DNA of 63,489 bases from positions 1-63,489 of the forward strand of contig CAVENX010000014.1 in NCBI GenBank assembly GCA_963617275.1, read 5' to 3'. The stretch's first letter is position 1. Each line of letters begins with the position of its first letter. Positions 49,535 through 58,696 of the stretch are shown piece by piece. Below the pieces are notes generated by a model that saw only the letters and a program-made list of their open reading frames with translations, had not been told where the DNA came from and ran no database searches. A program made the position numbers and the translations under genes. The DNA is from Limivicinus sp963617275. GTDB lineage: Bacteria > Bacillota > Clostridia > Oscillospirales > Oscillospiraceae.

Positions 49535-51586
49535 CTATTTCACCAGCTTTCTGTATCCCGCCAGCAGTTTCAGCAATATGCGTGAAATGATATTATTCGG
49601 GTTATCGGAAACATTTTTTGAGCCGTTTATGATTGCCCTTGCGATAAAAGCCGGCATCAGCGCAGAAAAAAGGAGCTTTTTATTGGATGTATCGCTTGAC
49701 TCCAAGATCTTGTCTCTGTATTTTTTATAAATCGAATAATTGAAAAGTTTTTTTCCGCGCATATTGCACATTGAGCGGATACGGAAGGGATATATGCCGG
49801 GACGCTGGAATCTGGCTGCAAACGTTTTATAATTGTCATATATTTCAGGCAGTTCCATTATCATGCCGTACCAATTTACAGCCCAGGTGTCAATTACATC
49901 AAGCTCCAGAAAGCTGTCGGGCAGAGTATTGTCCAAATAATAAAATGTGTCCGATATGAGCAGTCCTGTTTGAAAATTATCGCTTGACGCGGCTTCCAGA
50001 ACGGTTTTTGCCATCTGGAATTGAGGAAGTGACCCGGCTGAGGCGTTATAGGTTTCAATAAGCGCCTCAAGAAATCTCTCGCTGAAAATACAGGAACCTA
50101 CAAGGGCGAGACGGGCGCTGTTTTCCGCAAAGAAATCACGGACACTGCCGTACTCTTTTACGATCCTCCGGTTACCGTTCAATGCGGATACATCAAGGGC
50201 GAGAAGGTCGCATTTTTTCCGGCAGAGCTCCAAAAGCTCATAATAAAACCCTTTTATTACCGGGAACAGATCGTCCCTTAACATCCAAATGTAATCATGC
50301 CCTTTTAGTTCTGACAGGACTTTAAACATGACCCTTCCGTAGCTGTCGGGATTCAGCTCCTCATCGAGATGCACATATTTGAGATTTGTGTAACCGTCAA
50401 GAGTGTAATTTTCTACGATATCCTTTATGCACTCGTCTTTGGAGCAGTCGTATATTGCCAAATGCACCCCGTAAAATTGAAATTCACTTATATGCCTGAG
50501 AAAGAGTTCGCTGAAAAAATCGTGATTTCCGTTTGTCAGATATACAATTGAAATATCAAGCTGCTGCTTCCGGTATGCAGCCAATGCCTTATTTGCCTCC
50601 GAAATTTTAAACTCAAAAGCATAATCCCGGTTCAGCATTGAATAAACGCCGGGGTAATCCCGTTCATCAAGATGAAGGGATTCATAGTATCTGCCATATT
50701 TGGCGGAGCAGTGCTCACGTGCGGTGAGGTAATCCGTCAATCTCGACGAAGCTTCATTTCCCTGATTCTTCCAGAGTTCGAAATCCGATGAAAGATATTC
50801 AAGGATAGGAATGAGATACTCACTTTCCGTTGAGTCATTTAAAAATTTGGCATATTTATATCCGGAGGGCATCTCTGACATATCGGCGGCGCTTCCGATG
50901 GCTACATCCAGACAGCGCACGCGGCTTGTATCCGACCCGTCAAGAAACAGTCGGGCAAGCTTGTCCGCTTCCTGCATATTGTTTTTTCCGTGAAACTCTA
51001 TCAGCGTTCCGGACGGCAGATTCTTATCCAGAACGGATATAACAGTATGCAGTTCAGACTCGTTTAATACACCCGAAGTATCAGCAATACAAACGCTCCA
51101 TGGAGTGATAGCGCATATTTCTGCCAATACGAGACGCAGTTCTTCTGCGGAATACTTGAAAATTTCATCTATCAGAGCCGCAATCAGATAGCCTTTTTTC
51201 TTAAGCTGAATACAATATTCAAGGCTCGGCTTCACATTGGCCGAATCAAAGCGCACCCTGACGATGTCTGCGGTTTCGTCACTTCTTTCCGGCAGTTTAG
51301 AAACGTCAGGCCAGCACACCTTATCCAATATGACACAATAGTATTGATCCTGCATTTTACGGATGCAGCTTGGCAGCTCGGTCGTTGAAAAAACGGTGCA
51401 ATTCGGACCGGTCTGAAAACCGCAAAGCACACCGTATTCAAGCACGTCTATCCTGCTTTCCTGAATAAGCGGCAGATTTTTCCTTATAAAGGTTTCGTTG
51501 AACCTGTTTTCATGATCTTCGGCGGCAAGGCCGAAAGTGCAGTCCAGAAGCAAGGCGTTTCTTTTGATATCGGTACTGACAGTCAT
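49535..51586 (-). CDS. Degenerate aldolase fused to a glycosyltransferase-like domain
   Basis: A 683-residue two-part protein. Residues 1-290 align with the aldolase encoded just upstream (LLDCTFG against LLDCTLRDGG; FHGKNNM against YHGHNNM; shared KYAKFLN-type end). However, the catalytic Arg-Asp and one metal His are lost, so it is probably inactive as an aldolase. Residues about 345-560 look like a GT-A glycosyltransferase (ISIVYLTNGNHDFF, YIWMLRDDLFP as a DxD-like site). The rest is helical, with a hydrophobic end. It may be a scaffold or substrate-channelling partner plus transferase. No named family fits the whole chain. Confidence 0.65.
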   Translation of the reverse strand: MTVSTDIKRNALLLDCTFGLAAEDHENRFNETFIRKNLPLIQESRIDVLEYGVLCGFQTGPNCTVFSTTELPSCIRKMQDQYYCVILDKVCWPDVSKLPERSDETADIVRVRFDSANVKPSLEYCIQLKKKGYLIAALIDEIFKYSAEELRLVLAEICAITPWSVCIADTSGVLNESELHTVISVLDKNLPSGTLIEFHGKNNMQEADKLARLFLDGSDTSRVRCLDVAIGSAADMSEMPSGYKYAKFLNDSTESEYLIPILEYLSSDFELWKNQGNEASSRLTDYLTAREHCSAKYGRYYESLHLDERDYPGVYSMLNRDYAFEFKISEANKALAAYRKQQLDISIVYLTNGNHDFFSELFLRHISEFQFYGVHLAIYDCSKDECIKDIVENYTLDGYTNLKYVHLDEELNPDSYGRVMFKVLSELKGHDYIWMLRDDLFPVIKGFYYELLELCRKKCDLLALDVSALNGNRRIVKEYGSVRDFFAENSARLALVGSCIFSERFLEALIETYNASAGSLPQFQMAKTVLEAASSDNFQTGLLISDTFYYLDNTLPDSFLELDVIDTWAVNWYGMIMELPEIYDNYKTFAARFQRPGIYPFRIRSMCNMRGKKLFNYSIYKKYRDKILESSDTSNKKLLFSALMPAFIARAIINGSKNVSDNPNNIISRILLKLLAGYRKLVK

Positions 51587-51592
51587 TGTATT

Positions 51593-52648
51593 CTATCCTC
51601 GTTTTTCTTTGAGGTATTGTCGTAGGAAGCGATCGGCGCTGCTGCGAGAGAAAATAATTTTATCCTCCTGCGGCATAATGCTGAGAATGTCATCTAATTT
51701 TTCGGCATCGAGTTGCAGCTCATTGCAGTAGTAGCCGGTGTACTGAGGATTTGCCATATGCGAGGCTGTTACAAGGTAGGGAATAGAGTATCCCCACGGA
51801 GTCTTCTGATAGATTTTGCTGATATGCTTATCGTAAACATCTATCATTGGCTTCAGGTCGTAATTTTTTGAATATTTTTCGTTCAGATATTTTGCTATGA
51901 TCTCCAAATTAAGATTACCTGCGCCGCGTCCTATGCCGAATACGCTTGCGTCAATGATTATATCCCTTTCAAAATTTTCTCTCAGCATTGTCTGGGCAAC
52001 GGAGAGCGCATGCATCATGTTGTTATGCCCGTGATAGCCGAGCGCCGTACCCTCAGGCAGAAGCCCGTCAGCAATTTTCATATAATGCAGCAAATCTTCG
52101 GGATTATCCGTTCCCCAACTGTCAACCACATAAAGAGCCATTGGATTCAATCCGGAAAAGCGCTTTACCATGGCATAAAACTCATCGTCGGAATATTGGT
52201 TGACACGCACCGGCTGCACACATACTTTATAACCTTTTTCGATCAGCACTTCACAGTATCTGTATCCCTCTTCAAGCGCGTCAACGACTGTTCCGTCGGG
52301 CAGATGCTTGTCTTTCCATATTATCATTCTGATAATATCTATTCCGCTTTTATCTGACGGCGTGATATTTTCAAGAGGCACACGGCTGGACAGTTCCCCC
52401 ATGACGGAAAAACTGACAGATTTTTTTCCGCGCCCGATCAGCTCTTTGATTTGTTCCATTCGATTAAAAACAACTCTGTCACGGCTGTATTCTTCGTTTC
52501 TGATAAATCCGAGCTCAAGAATTTCAACATTGGTGGTACTCAGCTTTTCGATTATATCTGCTATCACGGTTTCGCCAAATTCCCAGTTGTTCAGATATCC
52601 GCCGTCCCTGAGCGTGCAATCAAGCAGATTTATTTTACCCACTGTCAA
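51593..52648 (-). CDS. HMGL-like aldolase (4-hydroxy-2-oxovalerate aldolase type)
   Basis: A 351-residue TIM-barrel enzyme with LLDCTLRDGGYLNNW (catalytic Arg-Asp), ILELGF and the metal site GYHGHNNM, ending in the (G)RGAGN motif (FGIGRGAGNLNLE). Relatives cleave or form 4-hydroxy-2-oxo acids, linking pyruvate and an aldehyde. The start is TTG directly after the previous stop, or GTG two codons later, which is better spaced from AGGAG. It sits between transketolase and the fusion gene, so its product likely feeds sugar synthesis. Confidence 0.82.
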   Translation of the reverse strand: MTVGKINLLDCTLRDGGYLNNWEFGETVIADIIEKLSTTNVEILELGFIRNEEYSRDRVVFNRMEQIKELIGRGKKSVSFSVMGELSSRVPLENITPSDKSGIDIIRMIIWKDKHLPDGTVVDALEEGYRYCEVLIEKGYKVCVQPVRVNQYSDDEFYAMVKRFSGLNPMALYVVDSWGTDNPEDLLHYMKIADGLLPEGTALGYHGHNNMMHALSVAQTMLRENFERDIIIDASVFGIGRGAGNLNLEIIAKYLNEKYSKNYDLKPMIDVYDKHISKIYQKTPWGYSIPYLVTASHMANPQYTGYYCNELQLDAEKLDDILSIMPQEDKIIFSRSSADRFLRQYLKEKRG

Positions 52649-53614
52649 TTATCTCCTTTTAAGTTCAAGAGCCATACGGACTTTTTCGGCAATATGCTCC
52701 GGCGTGAGACCGTACTCTTTTTTCAGATATTCAACCGAACCCGTCTGACCAAAAGCATCTTCGATTCCGACGCGAAGCACGGGCACAGGAGCACTTTCGC
52801 AGACCAACTCTGCGACGGCGCTTCCGAGACCGCCTATGATGTTGGCGTTTTCGGCGGTTACGATCGCTCCGGTTTCCTTGGCACAGCTAATGACCAACTC
52901 TTTATCAAGCGGCTTTACGGTTACAGGGTCAACAACTCTTACTGAAATGTTTTCTGACCTGAGGAGCGCGGCTGCATCAAGAGCGGCTGAAACCATAAGA
53001 CCGGAGGCAATGACGGATACGTCGCTGCCGTCACTGAGAACCTTGCCTTTGCCGACCTGAAATTCAGCGCCCATCGGGTATATGTCGGGAAGGTTCTGGC
53101 GGCCGGTTCTGAAATATATCAGCCCGTCGGAATCAAGGGTAGATTTCAGCAGCGCTTTGAACATGACCGCATCGGTAACGTCAATGACGGTGGAACCGGG
53201 AATGGCTCTGATTATGGCGACATCCTCAAAGCACATATGCGTTCCGCCGTTATCGGAGGCGAGTATCCCAGCGTCGGAGCCGATCAAATGGACGCTTTTA
53301 TGCCCGTATGCAATGCTGACCGCAAGCTGATCGTAGGTTCTGCGGGTCACGAATGGGGCAAAGCTGTGTATATACGGCTTGTATCCGGCAAGATACAGTC
53401 CTGCCGCTACGCCGACCATATTGGCTTCCTGAATGCCGCAGTTAAAAACCCTCCCGGGATACTTTTTCCATATACCGCCTGTTTTGAAGCTTGCCATAAG
53501 GTCTGCATCCAGATATATGACTTTGTCATCCGTTTGAATAAGCTCTTCCATCCAATCGCCGAAAAGAGTTTTTATATCCGCTTCGGCTTTGCAGCCGGTG
53601 TATCTGAGATCCAT
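52649..53614 (-). CDS. Transketolase, C-terminal subunit
   Basis: A 321-residue protein with the pyrimidine-binding and C-terminal domains of a split transketolase (FNCGIQEANMVGVAAGLYLAG with the catalytic Glu, SIAYGHKSVHLIGSDAG, GTHMCFEDVAIIRAIPG). ATG 53614 has a perfect GGAGG site. It partners the N-terminal subunit just upstream and transfers two-carbon ketol units. A split pair inside a polysaccharide operon suggests a dedicated sugar-building role, not central metabolism. Confidence 0.9.
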   Translation of the reverse strand: MDLRYTGCKAEADIKTLFGDWMEELIQTDDKVIYLDADLMASFKTGGIWKKYPGRVFNCGIQEANMVGVAAGLYLAGYKPYIHSFAPFVTRRTYDQLAVSIAYGHKSVHLIGSDAGILASDNGGTHMCFEDVAIIRAIPGSTVIDVTDAVMFKALLKSTLDSDGLIYFRTGRQNLPDIYPMGAEFQVGKGKVLSDGSDVSVIASGLMVSAALDAAALLRSENISVRVVDPVTVKPLDKELVISCAKETGAIVTAENANIIGGLGSAVAELVCESAPVPVLRVGIEDAFGQTGSVEYLKKEYGLTPEHIAEKVRMALELKRR

Positions 53615-53615
53615 G

Positions 53616-54455
53616 TTAATCCTCCGTTCGGAAAGCATCCTTCTGACTGTTCAGTTCCGCAAGAGCCGTGTCTGCCAATGCTTTCGGGAATCCTATGCAA
53701 TGGTTGTTTTCAATTTGTTCAATACAAGGTATCCCGGCGCCTTTTATCGTATCGAGAATAATAACGGACGGCTTTGACCCGCTTTTTCCGGCAGCCTCAG
53801 CCGCTTTATATATTCCGGGAATGTCTCTGCCGTTTACGGTGCATACATTGCATCCGAAAGCGGAAAACTTTGCGCTGAGATTCCCGTGGGACATAACCTG
53901 ATCGTTTGTCCCGTCGATCTGCTTTTTGTTCCAATCAAGAAAAACCGTAAGGTTGCTGAGACGGTTGTGAACGGCGAATTGGATAGCTTCCCAATTCTGA
54001 CCCTCGTCAAGCTCGCCGTCTCCTATTATACAGAACACTCTCTGCTTTGAACCGGACAGCTTAAAACCAAGCGCAATACCAGACGCTATGGACAGCCCCT
54101 GACCGAGACTGCCTGTGGTTGCATCAACACCCGGAACTTTTCTGTCGCAGTGACCGGGGAGGAGTGTTCCTCCTTTGTTAAGGGTTTTCAGCCGTTCATA
54201 CGGGAAAAAACCCTTTATCGCCAATGCTGAATAAAGTGCCGGTCCGGCGTGTCCCTTTGAGCATATAAGATAATCGCGTCCTTCCCAGTCCGGCTCTTCG
54301 GGGCGTACATTCATCACTTCGCCGTACAGGACGGCAAGAAGCTCAGCCAGATCCAGTGTGCCGCCTATGTGACCGCCGCCCTTGGAAGAAATGGCTTCAA
54401 CAATTCCGCGGCGTATCTCCCATGCAAACTGCTCGATTTTTTTTTCGTTGATCAT
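53616..54455 (-). CDS. Transketolase, N-terminal (ThDP-binding) subunit
   Basis: A 279-residue protein with SSKGGGHIGGTLDLAELLAVLY, SKGHAGPALYSAL and the ThDP-Mg motif GDGELDEGQNWEA followed by FLDWNKKQIDG. ATG 54455 has AAGGA 8 bases upstream. It is followed after 1 base by its C-terminal partner. The two together equal one transketolase or DXS-like active site. Confidence 0.9.
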   Translation of the reverse strand: MINEKKIEQFAWEIRRGIVEAISSKGGGHIGGTLDLAELLAVLYGEVMNVRPEEPDWEGRDYLICSKGHAGPALYSALAIKGFFPYERLKTLNKGGTLLPGHCDRKVPGVDATTGSLGQGLSIASGIALGFKLSGSKQRVFCIIGDGELDEGQNWEAIQFAVHNRLSNLTVFLDWNKKQIDGTNDQVMSHGNLSAKFSAFGCNVCTVNGRDIPGIYKAAEAAGKSGSKPSVIILDTIKGAGIPCIEQIENNHCIGFPKALADTALAELNSQKDAFRTED

Positions 54456-54506
54456 GAGAAAAATCCTTTCCAATATTGCCCTCGGCATAAATGGCGTTTT
54501 ATACGC

Positions 54507-56207
54507 TCACAGAGCCTCGCACTTTTCAAACAGCTCGTCCGGCAGGCGCGGAAACAGATCCTGACATCGGTTTCCGGCGGGCAGAACCGGATAAAGCGGC
54601 GTATCCATATCGACTCCGATCTCAATGATGGCGGGCGCTTCATGCACTTTTCGGTTTAGAGCGGCAGCTTTGTCGCTGCCGTTTATTTTTTCGTATTCAA
54701 AGCCGTAAACATCCGCAAGGCGGCCAAAATCCGGAAACGAATAGCCGCTGTCGGGGGTCGTATGCAGAAAGTGACGGCCGTATTTTGACAATTCTCTTTC
54801 CATGATCATTCCGGAAGAACGGTTGTTGACTATGATGATGTTCACCGGGATACGGCTGTGTGCGATATACTGCATTTCCTGAATGTTCATCTGTACGCCC
54901 TGATCGCCGGTGAAACAGAGAACCGGACTGTGCGAAGCATAGTAAGCGCCGATGGCTTTCGGCAGGGCGGAGCCCAATGTGCCGAATGAACCCGAATAGA
55001 TTATTCTGTTCGCTCTGCCGGAGTATGCATATGCGCTCGTAACCCAGAAGCTGTGGTTGCCTACGTCGCATACGATAGGGGAATGTGCATCGGCCGCTTC
55101 GATAATTGCGCGGATGTTCCTTACGACCGGAGATTCATCAAACCTGTTCAAAAGCTTTCGGAGCTGTGTGCATACGTCAAGCCAAGCTTCCGCGCCGTCA
55201 TAGCTTATGTCTTTGCCGCACAGAGCCTGTACAACGGGAGCGGCATTAAGCTCATAATTGATACAGTTCGGTATTTCTCTGCAAAATTCCGAACGGTCAA
55301 TGTCAATACGGATACATTCAGCCTTTTCTACAACAGGTCTGAAACTTTTTGATTGCAAAGGGAACGACATTCTGTTGCCTATGGCGATAATAAGATCGGC
55401 TTTGCTGAGAATGAAGTTGCTGTATCTTGTAGCACGGCTGCCGATAAAGCCGAAATAGTTTTTGAAAGTCGGGATGACATCCTGCGCGGTCCGGCTCGAC
55501 AGTATGGGAATGGAATATTTATCGGAGACGGCGCATAGCGCTTCGCGGCAGTTGCTGTCTCTTGCTCCGTTGCCTATAAGAAAAACAGGGCGTGATGCGC
55601 CGCGGATTTTCTCGGCAATTTTGTTTGCGGCGGTATCGGCGCTTTCCGCAGATGAGGGCAGAACAAAGCAAACATCTTCTTCACAGCCGTCGTCTATCTC
55701 ATCCGAAAAAAGAGATGAGAGAATATCAAAAAAAACAGGTCCCTTTCTGCCGGAGACAGCTGCGGCGTATGCTTGGTGCATTATGAACCTCAGATTATCT
55801 GCGTTATCGATCCTGACGGCCATTTTAGTAATATTTTTTACCATTGACACGGTGTCTATTTCCTGGTTGTTTAAAACGCGCATATCAGGCGCAAGCTCTC
55901 TGGCGCTGTGCGCGGTGAAAAAGAAAACCGGCACAGAGTCGTAATATGCATCGGCGATTGCGGTGATCATATTGGTGAATCCGGGGCCGCGTGTGGAGTA
56001 GGCAGCGCCTATTTTGCCGTGTGTCTGGGCATAGCCGACCGCAGCAAAGGCGCCGCCCTGCTCGTGGTATGTAAGATGCGGCGTAATATTTGGCTCCCTT
56101 TTTTCAACGGCATAGAGAAAATCCAATATTACCGCTCCTGGGATGCCGAAAACGTCCGCTGCACCTTTTTTTATAAGAAAATCAATTATCCATTCATCAA
56201 TTCTCAT
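54507..56207 (-). CDS. ThDP-dependent acetolactate-synthase-like enzyme, YerE candidate
   Basis: About 566 residues with the three domains of the acetohydroxyacid-synthase family: catalytic Glu in YHEQGGAFAAVGYAQ, the middle domain (VFLIGNGARDSN) and the ThDP-Mg motif GDQGVQMN...NN. True AHAS genes sit with ilvN/ilvC; this one sits with CDP-sugar genes. YerE, which adds a two-carbon unit from pyruvate to CDP-4-keto-3,6-dideoxyglucose in yersiniose synthesis, belongs to this family, so a similar role is inferred. ATG 56207 is preferred to an upstream TTG. Confidence 0.8.
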   Translation of the reverse strand: MRIDEWIIDFLIKKGAADVFGIPGAVILDFLYAVEKREPNITPHLTYHEQGGAFAAVGYAQTHGKIGAAYSTRGPGFTNMITAIADAYYDSVPVFFFTAHSARELAPDMRVLNNQEIDTVSMVKNITKMAVRIDNADNLRFIMHQAYAAAVSGRKGPVFFDILSSLFSDEIDDGCEEDVCFVLPSSAESADTAANKIAEKIRGASRPVFLIGNGARDSNCREALCAVSDKYSIPILSSRTAQDVIPTFKNYFGFIGSRATRYSNFILSKADLIIAIGNRMSFPLQSKSFRPVVEKAECIRIDIDRSEFCREIPNCINYELNAAPVVQALCGKDISYDGAEAWLDVCTQLRKLLNRFDESPVVRNIRAIIEAADAHSPIVCDVGNHSFWVTSAYAYSGRANRIIYSGSFGTLGSALPKAIGAYYASHSPVLCFTGDQGVQMNIQEMQYIAHSRIPVNIIIVNNRSSGMIMERELSKYGRHFLHTTPDSGYSFPDFGRLADVYGFEYEKINGSDKAAALNRKVHEAPAIIEIGVDMDTPLYPVLPAGNRCQDLFPRLPDELFEKCEAL

Positions 56208-56229
56208 TAATTCTCGTTCCAATTTACCG

Positions 56230-56763
56230 TTATTGCCATGGCTTCAAAAATTCATCGTAAACATGCTGAATGTTCATAAAGTCATCCGGAAGCCGGCTGA
56301 ACCATTTTATATATCCGTTGTCGGTTTCTTTTTTGCCGCCGTTATCCGGAAGCCAACCGGCGGGAGCTGTGCATCTGAAAAGGATCGCAACATTGTGCCC
56401 GCGTTCTCTTGGATACGGTTTATGCGGGTGGGGGCCGGAAATTACATTCTGAACGGTGAGCGGTTCTTCATCGGCGCATAATTCTATGCCAAGCTCACGG
56501 ACGGATGTGCTGCGTATACATTCGGCAAAGGTCTCGCCATAGCGCATACAGCCTCCGGGAATGTGCCAGCTGTTCTGAAACCACTGATCATTCCTCCGCG
56601 TGAGAAGAATCTGTCCGGCGCTGTTTTCCACCAGCAAATCAATGTTGGGCAGGGGGACAAGCCCCGAAACCATCAGAAAAAGCTCTTCTCCGAGACCCGC
56701 TTGAGGGGTCAATTCCGCTGTGCGTATCGTATTAATGGCATTTTTAAGCTTTTGAGCGTCCAT
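56230..56763 (-). CDS. Nudix hydrolase, GDP-mannose mannosyl hydrolase-like
   Basis: A 177-residue protein with NSWHIPGGCMRYGETFAECIRSTSVRELGIEL. This departs from the Nudix box (the REUXEE glutamates are reduced) in the manner of GDP-mannose mannosyl hydrolases, which cleave the glycosidic bond of a nucleotide sugar. ATG 56763 has AAGGA upstream. In this operon it may clear or recycle a CDP- or GDP-sugar; the substrate is not proven. Confidence 0.8.
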   Translation of the reverse strand: MDAQKLKNAINTIRTAELTPQAGLGEELFLMVSGLVPLPNIDLLVENSAGQILLTRRNDQWFQNSWHIPGGCMRYGETFAECIRSTSVRELGIELCADEEPLTVQNVISGPHPHKPYPRERGHNVAILFRCTAPAGWLPDNGGKKETDNGYIKWFSRLPDDFMNIQHVYDEFLKPWQ

Positions 56764-56773
56764 ACTGCTTCCT

Positions 56774-57550
56774 TTACCAGAGCTTCCATGGGGCGCTGCC
56801 GCTGTTCCATAATTCTTCAAGCAGTTCTTTTTCTCTTGCCGTGTCCATGCATTGCCAGAAGCCTTCGTGGCGGTAGCTCATAAGCTCGTTCCTTTCGGTC
56901 AGCCTTTCCAGCGGCGCTTTCTCAAAGACTGTTGTATCATCAGTAAGATAATCGAAAATTTCAGGCTGCAAAACCATATATCCTGCGTTGATCGACGCAC
57001 CGTCTATAATGTTTTTCTCTCTGAAATTCTTAACGCTGCCTGTGGCGTCGATCTGTATTATGCCTTTCTGCTGCTTCAGTACGACCGACGTCAGAGTGGC
57101 ACATTTTCCGTGACTCTGGTGAAACTTCAGCAGCTCGTTTATGTTTACGTCACACACGGCGTCGCCGTATGTAAGCATAAAAGGCTCATTGCCCGTATAT
57201 GCCTGTATACGTTTGATGCGCCCGCCTGTCATTGTATACAGCCCGGTGTCTACAACCGTGATTTTCCACGGTTCTGAGACGCTGTGGTGGACGGTGAGCT
57301 CCTGCCCGCCGTTTGAATAATCGAAAGTTATATCGGATGTGCGCAGAAAATAATCGTGGAAAAACTCTTTTATCATCTCCTGCTTATATCCTGCGCAGAT
57401 GACAAACTCGTTGAATCCGTAGTGGGAATAATGCTTCATGATATGCCAGAGGATAGGCATACCGCCGATTTCGATCATGGGTTTGGGCCTGAACTGACTT
57501 TCTTCTGTGATGCGTGTACCGAAGCCGCCGGCCAGAATTACAACTTTCAT
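56774..57550 (-). CDS. rfbF: Glucose-1-phosphate cytidylyltransferase
   Basis: A 258-residue nucleotidyltransferase making CDP-glucose. It begins MKVVILAGGFGTRITEES and has KPMIEIGGMPILWHIMKHY, YGDAVCDVNINEL and the C-terminal GFWQCMDTAREKELLEELW, all RfbF hallmarks. Length matches the family (257). It overlaps the rfbG stop by 4 bases. It is the first step of the CDP-3,6-dideoxyhexose pathway. Confidence 0.95.
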   Translation of the reverse strand: MKVVILAGGFGTRITEESQFRPKPMIEIGGMPILWHIMKHYSHYGFNEFVICAGYKQEMIKEFFHDYFLRTSDITFDYSNGGQELTVHHSVSEPWKITVVDTGLYTMTGGRIKRIQAYTGNEPFMLTYGDAVCDVNINELLKFHQSHGKCATLTSVVLKQQKGIIQIDATGSVKNFREKNIIDGASINAGYMVLQPEIFDYLTDDTTVFEKAPLERLTERNELMSYRHEGFWQCMDTAREKELLEELWNSGSAPWKLW

Positions 57551-58611
57551 ATCTGGTTCTCCCCTGCGCGTAGGTATTCTTTTATTTGCAAATCGGTAAT
57601 TTGAGGAACAGAGCCTCCCTCAAGCCAGCATTTGCTCCATTCCACTGTTTTCCTGACTGCCTCGTCGATATGCCAGACGGGAGCCCACCCGTATTTAGCC
57701 TTTATTTCAGAGCAGTCGAGCTTGAGAAAATTCGCCTCATGTACGCCGTGTTCGCATACGCTTTTCCATGAGGCACCGCTGCCCCAGCATGAGCAGAACA
57801 AGTCTGCGAGACGGCCGGTCGAAACGCAGTCGCATTCATCCGGCCCGACATTATAATGCCCCGCATATGACGCATCCTGAAACTGCTTCATGGCGATCAT
57901 AAGGTAAGCAAGAACGGGTTCAAGAACGAATTGGTACGGGCGTGTGGAAGCGGGGCTGCGGACTATAATGGGTTCATTTTTGGCAGCGGCTCTGATACAG
58001 TCCGGAATTATTCTGTCTTTTGCAAAGTCTCCGCCGCCGATGACATTGCCGGCTCTCGCGGTTGACATCCTTACATCAGCAGCGGCAAAGAAAGAACGTA
58101 TGTAGCATTGGGTGACAAGCTCAGAGCAGGATTTGCTGTTGGAATATGGGTCAAAACCGTTAAGTTCGTCGTTTTCTCTGTAACCCCAGACCCACTCATT
58201 GTTGCGGTAGACCTTGTCCGTAGTAACGTTTACAAAGGATTTTACGCTGCCGCATAAGCGTATGCTCTCAAGAATATTTACTGTGCCCATAACATTCGTT
58301 TCATACGTACCTTTTGGGTCAGCGTAGCTTTCTCTCACGATGGGCTGTGCGGCAAGATGCAGCACTATGTCGGGGGCAGCTGTGCTCACGGCGGCGCTTA
58401 AGCTTTCAAAGTCGCGCACATCGCCCTTTATCCCAACAATATGGCTATCAATTCCCAGCAGATCATAGAGCGAAAGCTCTTTTTCGCTGTATCTTGAATA
58501 ACCTGTAATATCTGCACCGGCATTCAGCAGAACTTTGCAGAGCCATGCGCCCTTGAATCCGGTATGACCGGTTACAAACACCTTTTTTCCTTTGTAGAAC
58601 GATAAATCCAT
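57547..58611 (-). CDS. rfbG: CDP-glucose 4,6-dehydratase
   Basis: A 354-residue extended SDR: KKVFVTGHTGFKGAWLCKVL (NAD site), HLAAQPIVRESY, the TTDKVY active-site segment and the Tyr-Lys pair in YSNSKSCSE, and STRPYQFVLEP. It converts CDP-glucose to CDP-4-keto-6-deoxyglucose. GGAGG precedes the ATG. Substrate for it comes from RfbF and its product goes to RfbH. Confidence 0.95.
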   Translation of the reverse strand: MDLSFYKGKKVFVTGHTGFKGAWLCKVLLNAGADITGYSRYSEKELSLYDLLGIDSHIVGIKGDVRDFESLSAAVSTAAPDIVLHLAAQPIVRESYADPKGTYETNVMGTVNILESIRLCGSVKSFVNVTTDKVYRNNEWVWGYRENDELNGFDPYSNSKSCSELVTQCYIRSFFAAADVRMSTARAGNVIGGGDFAKDRIIPDCIRAAAKNEPIIVRSPASTRPYQFVLEPVLAYLMIAMKQFQDASYAGHYNVGPDECDCVSTGRLADLFCSCWGSGASWKSVCEHGVHEANFLKLDCSEIKAKYGWAPVWHIDEAVRKTVEWSKCWLEGGSVPQITDLQIKEYLRAGENQI

Positions 58612-58696
58612 TTTCCGTTACCTCCGAATACAGTGACGCTTTGTGCGGGGGGAGGACAGTGCGCCCAGCAGCGAAAGACGGCGGCTGCACCGACAA

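Noticed and set aside
54507..56207. Annotating the ThDP enzyme as acetolactate synthase (ilvB)
   Set aside because: It has the fold, but no ilvN, ilvC or other branched-chain amino acid gene accompanies it; all its neighbours are CDP-sugar and glycan genes.
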